Shown piece after piece: positions 32,652-40,060 of a stretch of DNA of 48,618 bases. Location of the stretch: positions 1-48,618 of the forward strand of contig MKRJ01000035.1 in the NCBI GenBank assembly GCA_001896885.1, read 5' to 3'. The notes beneath the pieces are model-generated. The model was not told the DNA's origin and made no database searches. It saw only the letters and a list, made by a program, of their open reading frames with translations. Position numbers and translations under genes: made by a program. The stretch comes from Rhizobiales bacterium 65-79. GTDB lineage: Bacteria > Pseudomonadota > Alphaproteobacteria > Rhizobiales > Rhizobiaceae. How positions within the stretch are numbered: position 1 is the first letter of the stretch; every line of letters starts with the position of its first letter.

Positions 32652-35039
32652 ATGATGGATAGCGCGGAAATCCGCCATCTGAAGGCGATCGAAAAGCAGA
32701 TCCTCTGGCTTTCCTGCTGGATGGTCCATAACGCGAACCATTTGCGCGCGAAAGGCGAGGTGAAGGTCGGCGGGCATCAGGCTTCCTCGGCTTCGATGGT
32801 CTCGATCATGACGGCGCTCTATTTCCACGCGTTGCGGCCCGAGGACCGGGTCGCCGTCAAGCCTCATGCGTCGCCCGTGTTCCATGCCATCCAATATCTG
32901 ATGGGAAACCAGACGCGCGAAAAGCTCGAAAACTTCCGCGGCTACGGCGGCGCGCAATCCTATCCGAGCCGGACCAAGGACATCGACGACGTCGATTTCT
33001 CAACGGGTTCGGTGGGCCTGGGCGCGGCCGTTACGGTCTTCGCCTCGCTGGTCCAGGACTATCTGGAAGCCAAGGCCTGGTCGAATGAGCGGCCTCTCGG
33101 GCGCATGGTGGCTTTGGTAGGAGACGCGGAACTCGACGAAGGCAACATCTACGAATGCCTGCAGGAGGGCTGGAAACACGATCTGCGCAATACTTGGTGG
33201 ATCGTGGATTACAATCGCCAAAGCCTCGACGGCGTGGTCAAGGAAGGGTTGTGGCAACGCATCGAGGCGGTCTTCCGCGCCTTCGGGTGGAATGTCGTCA
33301 TCTTGAAATACGGCGCCTTGCAGGAGGCCGCCTTCCGCGAACAAGGCGGTGCGAGACTGCGCGACTGGATCGACAATTGTCCGAACCAGCTCTATTCGGC
33401 GCTCGCTTTCCAGGGCGGTGCCGCCTGGCGCAAGCGTCTGCTCGATGAAATCGGCGACCAGGGCGAGGTCTCGGCGCTGATCGAACGCCGCTCGGATGAT
33501 GAATTGGCAGCACTGATGAACAATCTCGGCGGACATTGCGTCGAATCGCTTGTTTCCGCCTTTGGGGAGGCCTCGGACGATCGACCGACCGTTTTCCTGG
33601 CCTATACGATCAAGGGCTGGGGCACGCCGCTTGCTGGACACAAGGACAACCATGCCGGCCTGATGACGACTCAGCAGATGGTCGAATTCCAGACGGCCAT
33701 GGGGGTCGAAAAGGGCCATGAGTGGGAGCCCTTTTCCACGGTGCCGGACGCTGCCGGCGATCTTCGCGATTTCCTTTCGGCCGTCCCCTTCTTCCAGAAA
33801 GGCATCCGGCGCTACAAGGCCAGGAAAATACATTCCCCGGGATCCGTCGTCCTGGAGGATCGGACAGCGTCGACGCAGCATGGGTTCGGAAAAATCCTAG
33901 ACGCCATCGCCGCGTCGCGGGCGGATATCGCCGACCGGATCGTGACCACGGCGCCCGACGTCACGGTCTCGACCAATCTCGGACCATGGGTAAACCGGCG
34001 CGGCCTCTTCGCCCGCAACGCGCTGGCGGATACCTTCCGCATGGAGCGGGTCCCCTCGGCGCAAAAATGGATGTTCTCCCCGGAGGGCCAGCATCTGGAA
34101 CTGGGTATCGCCGAGATGAACCTGTTCCTGTTCCTGGCGGCCGCCGGTCTTTCGCATAGCGTTTTCGGTGAACGCATCCTGCCGATCGGCACGGTGTATG
34201 ACCCGTTTATCGCACGCGGCCTCGATGCTCTCAACTATGCCTGCTATCAGGACGCTCGTTTCATGATCGTCGGAACGCCTTCCGGCGTAACGCTGGCGCC
34301 CGAGGGTGGCGCGCATCAGTCTATCGGCACGCCGTTGATCGGCATGAGCCAGGACGGCCTCGCAAGCTTCGAGCCGGCTTTCCTGGACGAGCTTTCCGTA
34401 ATCATGGACTGGGCTTTCGACTATATGCAGCGCGATGGCGACGGAGACCCCGACGAACGCACGTGGCTGCGGGATGAGACGGGCGGCTCCGTATATCTGA
34501 GACTGAGCACGCGGCCGCTCGAACAACCGGCGTGGCGTGACGACGAAAAATTCCGGCAGGGGGTGATCGACGGAGGCTATTGGCTAAGGCGACCCGGTCC
34601 CAATGCCGACGTCGTGCTTGCCTATCAGGGCGCGGTGGGATCGGAGGTGGTCGAAGCGGCCGGCAGGCTGGGGGAGGTCCGCCGCGATATCGGCGTTCTA
34701 GCCGTGACCTCTGCCGACCGGTTGAACGCGGGCTGGACGGCCGCACAGCGCGCGCGCAAGCGTGGGCGGCAAAATGCCAGGAGCCATATAGAATGCCTGC
34801 TCGACGTGCTCCCATCCCATTGCACCCTTATCACGGCGATCGACGGTCATCCGGCAACGCTCGCCTGGATGGGGGCGGTCGCTGGCCACCGCACGATACC
34901 GCTCGGTGTGGAGCATTTCGGCCAAACCGGGACGATCGCAGACCTCTATCGCCATTTTGGAATGGACAGAGACAGTATCGTCGAGACCGTTCTATCGCTG
35001 ACGGATGGAAGACGGCTGCGGGAACTCGTGCCCGGGTAG
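32652..35039 (+). CDS. Free-standing transketolase/pyruvate dehydrogenase E1 (AceE)-like TPP enzyme
   Basis: A 795-residue protein that resembles single-chain AceE (usually about 885-900 residues). The TPP/Mg motif is at 157-191 and opens GDAELDEGN, with the DYNRQSLDG part as the Asn/Gln region. His78 (PVFHAIQYL) and the GHKDNHAGLMTTQQ segment match the substrate-binding region, and the C-terminal LGVEHFGQTG block is typical. It should decarboxylate a 2-oxoacid such as pyruvate with TPP. No E2 or E3 gene lies nearby, so it may borrow these from the central complex or may act on its own on another 2-oxoacid. ATG at 32652 has AGAGGACGAG just upstream. It ends the operon. Confidence 0.85.
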   Translation: MMDSAEIRHLKAIEKQILWLSCWMVHNANHLRAKGEVKVGGHQASSASMVSIMTALYFHALRPEDRVAVKPHASPVFHAIQYLMGNQTREKLENFRGYGGAQSYPSRTKDIDDVDFSTGSVGLGAAVTVFASLVQDYLEAKAWSNERPLGRMVALVGDAELDEGNIYECLQEGWKHDLRNTWWIVDYNRQSLDGVVKEGLWQRIEAVFRAFGWNVVILKYGALQEAAFREQGGARLRDWIDNCPNQLYSALAFQGGAAWRKRLLDEIGDQGEVSALIERRSDDELAALMNNLGGHCVESLVSAFGEASDDRPTVFLAYTIKGWGTPLAGHKDNHAGLMTTQQMVEFQTAMGVEKGHEWEPFSTVPDAAGDLRDFLSAVPFFQKGIRRYKARKIHSPGSVVLEDRTASTQHGFGKILDAIAASRADIADRIVTTAPDVTVSTNLGPWVNRRGLFARNALADTFRMERVPSAQKWMFSPEGQHLELGIAEMNLFLFLAAAGLSHSVFGERILPIGTVYDPFIARGLDALNYACYQDARFMIVGTPSGVTLAPEGGAHQSIGTPLIGMSQDGLASFEPAFLDELSVIMDWAFDYMQRDGDGDPDERTWLRDETGGSVYLRLSTRPLEQPAWRDDEKFRQGVIDGGYWLRRPGPNADVVLAYQGAVGSEVVEAAGRLGEVRRDIGVLAVTSADRLNAGWTAAQRARKRGRQNARSHIECLLDVLPSHCTLITAIDGHPATLAWMGAVAGHRTIPLGVEHFGQTGTIADLYRHFGMDRDSIVETVLSLTDGRRLRELVPG

Positions 35040-35176
35040 CTCAACGACCGAGAGACGACAAATTGCTTCGACGAGCTGACAGCACGAAAGCGCAGTCGCA
35101 GGCCATGCGCATCGAAATCAAGTACCGAGGCAATCATGCCGGCGGTGATCCGGGCCGGCGCCGGCATTGTCTGAAG

Positions 35177-35202
35177 GCGGGTCCGGATCCTTTCGGACCC
35201 GC
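35177..35202. terminator. Strong hairpin between the E1-like gene and crp, possible two-way terminator
   Basis: Perfect 9-bp arms GCGGGTCCG (35177-35185) and CGGACCCGC (35194-35202) enclose an 8-base loop. On the plus strand a TCCTTCATCTCTTT run follows. It lies between the stop of the plus-strand E1-like gene (35039) and the stop of the minus-strand crp gene (35260), so it can serve both. The lack of a pure T run lowers confidence. Confidence 0.55.
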
Positions 35203-35259
35203 TCCTTCATCTCTTTGTGCCCCCATCCGCGAAAAGCATGCGAAAGGCAAAGAGTCCTT

Positions 35260-36003
35260 TCACGTATTCCCTCCAACGGCCTCCGCCGGGTAGACGCCCT
35301 TCAGGACGTCGTCGAAATGGCGGCTGACGCAGTTGTTGCATTCGCAGGCGAGGGCGCGAAGCCCGTCACCGTTCCGGATGCCGATGCGCCCGCGACGCGT
35401 CTGGATGACGCCTTGTTGCCGAAGATCGTGGATCACGCGGCTGAGATAGCTGCGGCCGACGCCGAGCATGGCGGCGAGCTGCTCCTGCGTGAGCGCTATG
35501 TCGTCCGCGCCGGTGCGCTCGGCGGCCGCCAGCAGCCATTTGGCGGTCCGCTGCTCGATCGAATGCGCCGCGTTGCAGGCGACCGACTGGAAGACCTGCG
35601 CCATCAGGCAGTCGGCGTAGCGCGCGAACAGATAGCGCAAGGTGGGCGAGCGCGTCTTCGTATCCTCGAGCTCACGCAGATCGATGCGGAAGAAGGCCCC
35701 GCCAAGCTGCACTTCCGCGCGCGTATAGGCCGGGAGATGGCCTTGGCTGACGAAGCCGCCTACGGCGCCTTCGCGGCCGACAAGGGCAGTCTCGATCGCG
35801 CGCCCGTCATGGAGGACGACGAGATAGGAGATCAGGCTGCCGCCGCGCGGGAAATAGGCGAAGCGGACCGTATCGCCCGGATCGTGCAGGACGGCTCCCG
35901 TCGGGGCCGACCACGCCTCGAGCTTCGGCGCCAGGATGTTCCAGTCAGCCAGCCTCAGCGCCCGAAGCAGGTTGTTCCCGATCGGATCCGTTACCGTGTC
36001 CAT
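35260..36003 (-). CDS. Crp/Fnr-family transcriptional regulator
   Basis: The 247-residue protein has a cyclic-nucleotide-like beta-barrel (about 25-115), a dimerisation helix and a winged helix (about 160-215; LTQEQLAAMLGVGRSYLSRV). The N-terminal cysteines of oxygen-sensing FNR are missing, but a CxCxxC group (Cys220, Cys222, Cys225) lies near the C-terminus, beyond the HTH. This could bind metal or sense redox state, which is not typical. The gene is divergent from kaiB across 261 bases that contain a 15-bp palindrome, and is likely a control protein of the island. The start has AAGGAAGGG about ten bases upstream. Confidence 0.88.
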   Translation of the reverse strand: MDTVTDPIGNNLLRALRLADWNILAPKLEAWSAPTGAVLHDPGDTVRFAYFPRGGSLISYLVVLHDGRAIETALVGREGAVGGFVSQGHLPAYTRAEVQLGGAFFRIDLRELEDTKTRSPTLRYLFARYADCLMAQVFQSVACNAAHSIEQRTAKWLLAAAERTGADDIALTQEQLAAMLGVGRSYLSRVIHDLRQQGVIQTRRGRIGIRNGDGLRALACECNNCVSRHFDDVLKGVYPAEAVGGNT

Positions 36004-36132
36004 GGCCAGTCGTCCCTTCCTTGAGAGACAATTTTAACGCCGCAGCCCCGGAAATGTTCACTAGTGCGCAGACGACTCCTCCGGTTCTGTCTACAAGTCA
36101 ACACAGCGCCTTTGGGCCGTCTCGCCGATCAG

Positions 36133-36147
36133 GGTCGATGCTCGACC
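36133..36147. promoter_or_regulatory. Palindrome GGTCGA-N3-TCGACC between crp and kaiB
   Basis: The 6-base arms (36133-36138 and 36142-36147) are perfect inverted copies with a 3-base centre. The site is 117 bases before the kaiB start and 130 bases upstream of the crp start on the other strand. It may be an operator for the Crp/Fnr protein or for another island regulator. It shares the GG...CC ends and 3-base centre with the palindromes at 39956 and 44242, but the inner bases differ. Confidence 0.4.
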
Positions 36148-36264
36148 GCTCCCACGAGACGTATGTTCGCACATTGTCGGGAGAAATGAATGGCCGCTGC
36201 TCCGTCGGTTCATGACCTGGAATATGCGCGCGCTCCCGCCGGCAAGCACGGCCGGGCATAGACG

Positions 36265-36570
36265 ATGTCGGATCGGCAACCTCTTTCGGGAACCTTGCCG
36301 CTGCTGCGGCTTTACATCGCCGGGGATTCGCCGGGCGCGCGGCGGGCGCTCGCCAACAGAAAGCGGCTTATCAGGGCGCTGGACGGCGCGATCAACATCG
36401 AGATCATCGACATCCTGTCGACGCCGGAAGCAGCCGAGAAGGCAGGCATCCTCGCGACGCCTACCTTGTCCGACGACGCCACCGATCCGCCGCGCCGCCT
36501 GATCGGCGACATCAGCAACATAACCGAGGTTCTCTCCTATTTCGGCTATCGCAGGAAGGATGCCCCATGA
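36265..36570 (+). CDS. kaiB: KaiB-family protein
   Basis: The 101-residue protein matches KaiB in length. It has the N-terminal strand LRLYIAGDSPGARRAL, the IEIIDILSTPEAAEKAGILA part and the ATPTL segment where a proline follows the thioredoxin-like fold. KaiB switches fold and binds phosphorylated KaiC in the cyanobacterial clock; in heterotrophs its role is timing or stress related. It overlaps kaiC by four bases (ATGA), so the two are made together. No KaiA is seen nearby, as expected for proteobacteria. The ribosome site is weak. Confidence 0.9.
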   Translation: MSDRQPLSGTLPLLRLYIAGDSPGARRALANRKRLIRALDGAINIEIIDILSTPEAAEKAGILATPTLSDDATDPPRRLIGDISNITEVLSYFGYRRKDAP

Positions 36571-38057
36571 CCGTCACAGCGGAAGCCCCCGTCGATCCCG
36601 TCCTCGAACGCGTGAAGACCGGTGTCGAGGCGTTCGACGATCTCGTCATGGGCGGCCTGCCGCGCGGCCGTACGACGACCGTCAGCGGCACGCCGGGCAG
36701 CGGCAAGACGGTGTTCGCCACGCAGTTCCTGGCCCATGGCATCACCGAGCTCGGCGAGCCCGGCGTGTTCGTGACCTTCGAGGAAACGCCTGCCGAGATC
36801 GAGGTCAACATGGCGAGCTTCGGCTGGGACATCCGCGGCTGGCGCGAGACCGACAGGCTGGTCTTCGTCGACGCCAGCCCGCGCGACTCCGACCAGGTCG
36901 TCGTCGGCGACTTCGACCTCGTCGGCCTGCTTACGCGTATCCTGCATGCCGCCAGAAGCGCGCGGGCCAGGCGCGTCGTGCTCGATTCGGTCACCCAGCT
37001 CTTCGACCATTTCATCGCCGACCAGACCCTGGTGCGGCGCGAATTGCTGCGCATCGCGACGGCCCTGAAGAAGGTGGGCCTGACCGTCCTGATGACGGCC
37101 GAGCGCGACAGCGAATATGGCGAGATCTCGCGGCATCGGGTCGAGGAGTTCGTCGCGGACAATGTCGTGATCCTGCGAAATGCGCTCGACCGCGAACGCC
37201 GCCGGCGCACCATCGAGGTGCTCAAGATGCGCGGCAGCCGGCACGTGGAAGGCGAAGTGCCGTTCACGCTCGTCGGGGACCGGGGGATGGTCGCGGTTCC
37301 CTTGTCTTCATTGCGGCTCGAGCAGCAGTCCGGCAGCAGGCGGGTGACGAGCGGCAACGCCGAGCTCGATGCGATGACCAGCGGCGGCTTCTTCCGCGAT
37401 AGCGTCACCCTCGTCAGCGGCGCGACGGGTACCGGCAAGACCCTGCTCGTCACGCACTTCCTCGCTGGAGGCGTGGCGGCGGGCGAACGCGCGCTGCTGG
37501 TCGGCTATGAGGAAAGCCGCGGCCAGCTCTTCCGCAACGCGCGCAGCTGGGGCGTCGATTTCGAGGCGATGGAGGCGGACGGCCGCCTCAAGGTGGTATG
37601 CCTCTATCCGGAGGCCCAGAGCCTGCCCGACCATCTCCTGATGATCCGTGAACTGGTCGAGGAGTTCGACCCGCAACGGCTCGCCATCGACAGCCTTTCG
37701 GCGCTGGAGCGGATCGCGCCCGAGACCGGATTCCGCGAGTTCCTGATCAGCCTGACCTCCTTCATCAAGAAGCACGAGATCGCGGGGCTGTGCACCGCAA
37801 CCGACAAGTCGCTCGTGGGCGGCCACAGCGCCAGCGAGCAGCATATTTCCACGCTGACCGATTCCATCATCCTGCTGCGCTATATCCAACAGGCCGAATT
37901 CATGCATCGCGGCCTCATGGTGCTGAAGATGCGCGGCAGCGAGCACGACAAGCAGATCAGGCGCTTCACGATCGACACGAGCGGCATGCATCTCGGCCAA
38001 CCCCTGGATGATGCGCCGATCGTCTTCGGCGACGCCTTGGGCGGCCCTTCAACCTGA
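36567..38057 (+). CDS. kaiC: KaiC-family ATPase/autokinase
   Basis: The 496-residue protein has two RecA-like domains. CI has Walker A GTPGSGKT (41-48) and the catalytic Glu pair Glu72-Glu73; CII has Walker A GATGTGKT (285-292) and Glu315-Glu316. The HIST segment at 426-429 aligns with the phosphorylated Ser-Thr pair of cyanobacterial KaiC, so Ser428 and Thr429 are likely autophosphorylation sites. The C-terminal A-loop tail is short, which fits the lack of KaiA. The protein probably works as a slow ATPase and phosphorylation switch that signals to the neighbouring histidine kinase. ATG at 36567 has GGAAGGA seven bases upstream. Confidence 0.93.
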   Translation: MTVTAEAPVDPVLERVKTGVEAFDDLVMGGLPRGRTTTVSGTPGSGKTVFATQFLAHGITELGEPGVFVTFEETPAEIEVNMASFGWDIRGWRETDRLVFVDASPRDSDQVVVGDFDLVGLLTRILHAARSARARRVVLDSVTQLFDHFIADQTLVRRELLRIATALKKVGLTVLMTAERDSEYGEISRHRVEEFVADNVVILRNALDRERRRRTIEVLKMRGSRHVEGEVPFTLVGDRGMVAVPLSSLRLEQQSGSRRVTSGNAELDAMTSGGFFRDSVTLVSGATGTGKTLLVTHFLAGGVAAGERALLVGYEESRGQLFRNARSWGVDFEAMEADGRLKVVCLYPEAQSLPDHLLMIRELVEEFDPQRLAIDSLSALERIAPETGFREFLISLTSFIKKHEIAGLCTATDKSLVGGHSASEQHISTLTDSIILLRYIQQAEFMHRGLMVLKMRGSEHDKQIRRFTIDTSGMHLGQPLDDAPIVFGDALGGPST

Positions 38058-38067
38058 CGGGGGAAAC

Positions 38068-39183
38068 ATGAACAGGAAGCATGGCCTGGCCGAAGTCCTG
38101 GAGCCATTCGACGATTCGCGGCTGACCAGCATCAGCCAGCCGAGCTTTCGCCTGCTCATCGAGAATACCGCGGACGGCGTTCTCGTCGTCGACCTTTCCG
38201 GCGCCGTGCTCTACGCCAACCCGGCCGCCTGCGGCATACTCGGTCATTCTCGTGACAAGCTTCTCCATGTTCCGCTCGGTCGTCCCATGACCGGGGGCGA
38301 AACAGCGGAGATCACGGTCCATCGTCCCGACAGCCGTCCCGCCGAGGTGGAGATGCGGGTGGTCGAGGTGACCTGGGACGGTGAGCCGGCGCTTCTCGCT
38401 AGCCTTCGCGACATCTCCGCCCGCCGCGCCCAGGACGAGCGGCAACGCCAGTCGCAGAAGCTCGAAGCGATCGGCCGCCTGACGGCGGGCATCGTTCATG
38501 ACTTCAACAACCTGGTCGCCGTCTTCGAATCCGGCCTCCGTCTGCTGGAAAGGCAACTGGCCCAGGACCCCGGAGACCCGAAAGTCGGGAAATTCATAGA
38601 AGAATTGCTGGAGCGTACGCAGAACGGCAGGGCGCTTACGCAGCGGCTGCTCGCCTTCTCGCGGCGGCAAACGCTCAGCCCCCAGGCCACCGACCTCAAC
38701 GAACGCATCCGGTCCCTCTCGAGCCTGCTGGAACGGGCGCTCGGCAGCGGCGTGCAGATCCGGCTCGAGCTCCATTCGGATGTCGGGGAGGTCCTTATCG
38801 ATCCCGACCAGCTCGATACGGCGATCCTCAACCTGGCGGTCAACGCCAGGGATGCGATGGCCGGCAGGGGCGTCCTCACGATCGAAACCCGGCTGGACGC
38901 GCTGGGCGATCTGGAGACAGGGGAGGGCCTGAATGAATCATTTGCCCGCGCCACCGTCGCGGACACGGGTTGCGGGATGGGCAAGGAAGTTCTCGCGCAG
39001 GTGTTCGAGCCGTTCTTCACCACGAAGGGCGAAGGCGAGGGGACCGGGCTGGGGCTCAGCCAGGTATACGGGTTCGTGACCCAGTCCGGCGGCCAGATCA
39101 GGATCGACAGCAATGTCGGCTCGGGAACAGCCGTGCACCTGTACCTGCCGAGGATCCACCCGGACCAGGCAGGGCCGACATGA
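38068..39183 (+). CDS. PAS-domain sensor histidine kinase
   Basis: The 371-residue kinase has a PAS domain (about 25-118), a dimerisation and phosphoacceptor region with His144 in TAGIVHDFNNLV, and an ATPase domain with VADTGCGMG and GTGLGLSQVYG. No membrane span is seen, so it acts in the cytoplasm. ATG at 38068 is ten bases after kaiC, with GGGGGAA upstream. In some purple bacteria a kinase gene sits next to kaiBC and is thought to read the Kai state; the position here suggests the same. The partner may be the receiver protein that follows after 186 bases. Confidence 0.9.
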   Translation: MNRKHGLAEVLEPFDDSRLTSISQPSFRLLIENTADGVLVVDLSGAVLYANPAACGILGHSRDKLLHVPLGRPMTGGETAEITVHRPDSRPAEVEMRVVEVTWDGEPALLASLRDISARRAQDERQRQSQKLEAIGRLTAGIVHDFNNLVAVFESGLRLLERQLAQDPGDPKVGKFIEELLERTQNGRALTQRLLAFSRRQTLSPQATDLNERIRSLSSLLERALGSGVQIRLELHSDVGEVLIDPDQLDTAILNLAVNARDAMAGRGVLTIETRLDALGDLETGEGLNESFARATVADTGCGMGKEVLAQVFEPFFTTKGEGEGTGLGLSQVYGFVTQSGGQIRIDSNVGSGTAVHLYLPRIHPDQAGPT

Positions 39184-39297
39184 CTGCGGTGCGCTTCATC
39201 TGCCGAGAAGCCAGGGCGGTCCGGCCTTTTCCGCGCGGGCGGCTGCCGTTCGCGGGCATGCCGAGCCCCAGGCTCAAAATCGTTATCGATCGTGACA

Positions 39298-39322
39298 GGA
39301 ACTCCATGCAAAACAACACGTT
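39298..39322 (+). promoter_or_regulatory. EcfG-type (general stress sigma factor) promoter before the receiver gene
   Basis: GGAAC (39298-39302) and CGTT (39319-39322) are separated by exactly 16 bases, the pattern used by EcfG sigma factors of Alphaproteobacteria. It lies 48 bases before the ATG at 39370 and in the correct direction. The match is exact, but short motifs can occur by chance. Confidence 0.65.
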
Positions 39323-39369
39323 GTCTATCTCGAACGTGAAGCTTCGCCGCCAAAGCGGGGACGAGATAG

Positions 39370-39846
39370 ATGAGCTCGGACAAAGGCACTGACAAGCCGC
39401 TCAAGGTCCTCGTCGTCGAGGATGAGCCGCTCCTCGCGCTGGATCTCGAGGCGCAGCTGGTGCAGATGGGCCACGTGGTCATCGGCATGGCACCGGACTC
39501 CCAGGCCGCCTTCGGCCTGGCCGAGAAGGCGCGTCCCGATCTCGCGCTCGTCGACCTCAATCTGCGCGACGGGCTTACCGGACCGCAGATTGCATCGGAA
39601 CTGTCGCGCGACGGGGAGGTGATGGTCGCCTTCGTGACGGGGAGCCCCCACCAGATTCCACCGGACTACGCCGGCGCGGCCTGCGCCATCACCAAGCCCT
39701 GGTCTCCCAAAGCCCTGGAGCAGGTGATATCTCTCGCCCGCATGCCTCGGCGGGACAGGGCAGGCCTGCCCGCGGCCGACCTGTCCTTGGTGCGCCTGGC
39801 GCCCTCTTTCCAGCTCGGCGGGAACCCGCGAGGAAAGGGAAAGTGA
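39370..39846 (+). CDS. Single-domain response regulator
   Basis: The 158-residue protein is almost all receiver domain. The acidic pocket is Glu17-Asp18-Glu19, the phosphoacceptor is Asp62 (VDLNL), the switch residue is in VTGS and the conserved lysine is in AITKPWSP. There is no DNA-binding output domain, so it probably acts by protein contact or as a phosphate sink. About 30 residues at the end are not part of the domain. It follows the histidine kinase and has an EcfG-type promoter, which suggests stress induction apart from the kai operon. Confidence 0.88.
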   Translation: MSSDKGTDKPLKVLVVEDEPLLALDLEAQLVQMGHVVIGMAPDSQAAFGLAEKARPDLALVDLNLRDGLTGPQIASELSRDGEVMVAFVTGSPHQIPPDYAGAACAITKPWSPKALEQVISLARMPRRDRAGLPAADLSLVRLAPSFQLGGNPRGKGK

Positions 39847-40022
39847 GTTCGGCCGAGGGGGCGACGCCGGACATCGTGTCGGCGGAGTACCAGCGTCTCA
39901 TTGTGCTTGGCCATACGCGGATCGAAGAGCTAAGCTTCACCACCGCGCGGCCCATGGACATTTTGTCCAAACCGGACAGACAGATTGTCCATAGATATCA
40001 ATATGATGATAGGATACGATAG
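39843..40022 (+). CDS. Possible small protein coupled to the receiver gene
   Basis: A GTG at 39843 overlaps the receiver stop (GTGA) and opens a 59-codon frame ending in TAG at 40020-40022. The product has no recognised domain. The paired palindromes at 39956-39990 lie within its last third, which argues that this DNA is mainly a promoter for the molybdoenzyme gene. Whether it is translated is uncertain. Confidence 0.25.
   Translation: MSSAEGATPDIVSAEYQRLIVLGHTRIEELSFTTARPMDILSKPDRQIVHRYQYDDRIR
39956..39990. promoter_or_regulatory. Paired 13-bp palindromes GGACA-N3-TGTCC, copy 1 (before YdeP-like gene)
   Basis: GGACATTTTGTCC (39956-39968) is a perfect inverted repeat. A second copy, AGACAGATTGTCC (39978-39990), has one end mismatch. 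Their centres are 22 bp apart, so both face one side of the helix. The pair lies about 70-105 bases before the ATG of the YdeP-like molybdoenzyme. The same pair is found at 44242-44277 near dnaK. Confidence 0.65.
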
Positions 40023-40060
40023 CTCGGCTGGCCACCTGAAATTCTGCAGAATGCTTGCCT

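Noticed and set aside
35153-35164. Perfect palindrome of G and C near the end of the E1-like operon
   Set aside because: The GC-only word is likely to occur by chance in this composition; the stronger hairpin at 35177-35202 is the better terminator candidate.
36021-36215. Short frame of 64 codons between crp and kaiB
   Set aside because: There is no ribosome site, domain or coding bias, and it covers the palindrome of a divergent promoter region.
39964-39978. Alternative reading of the first palindrome pair as TGTCC-N5-GGACA
   Set aside because: At the second locus the same arms are 10 bases apart, so this spacing is not shared; GGACA-N3-TGTCC explains both loci.
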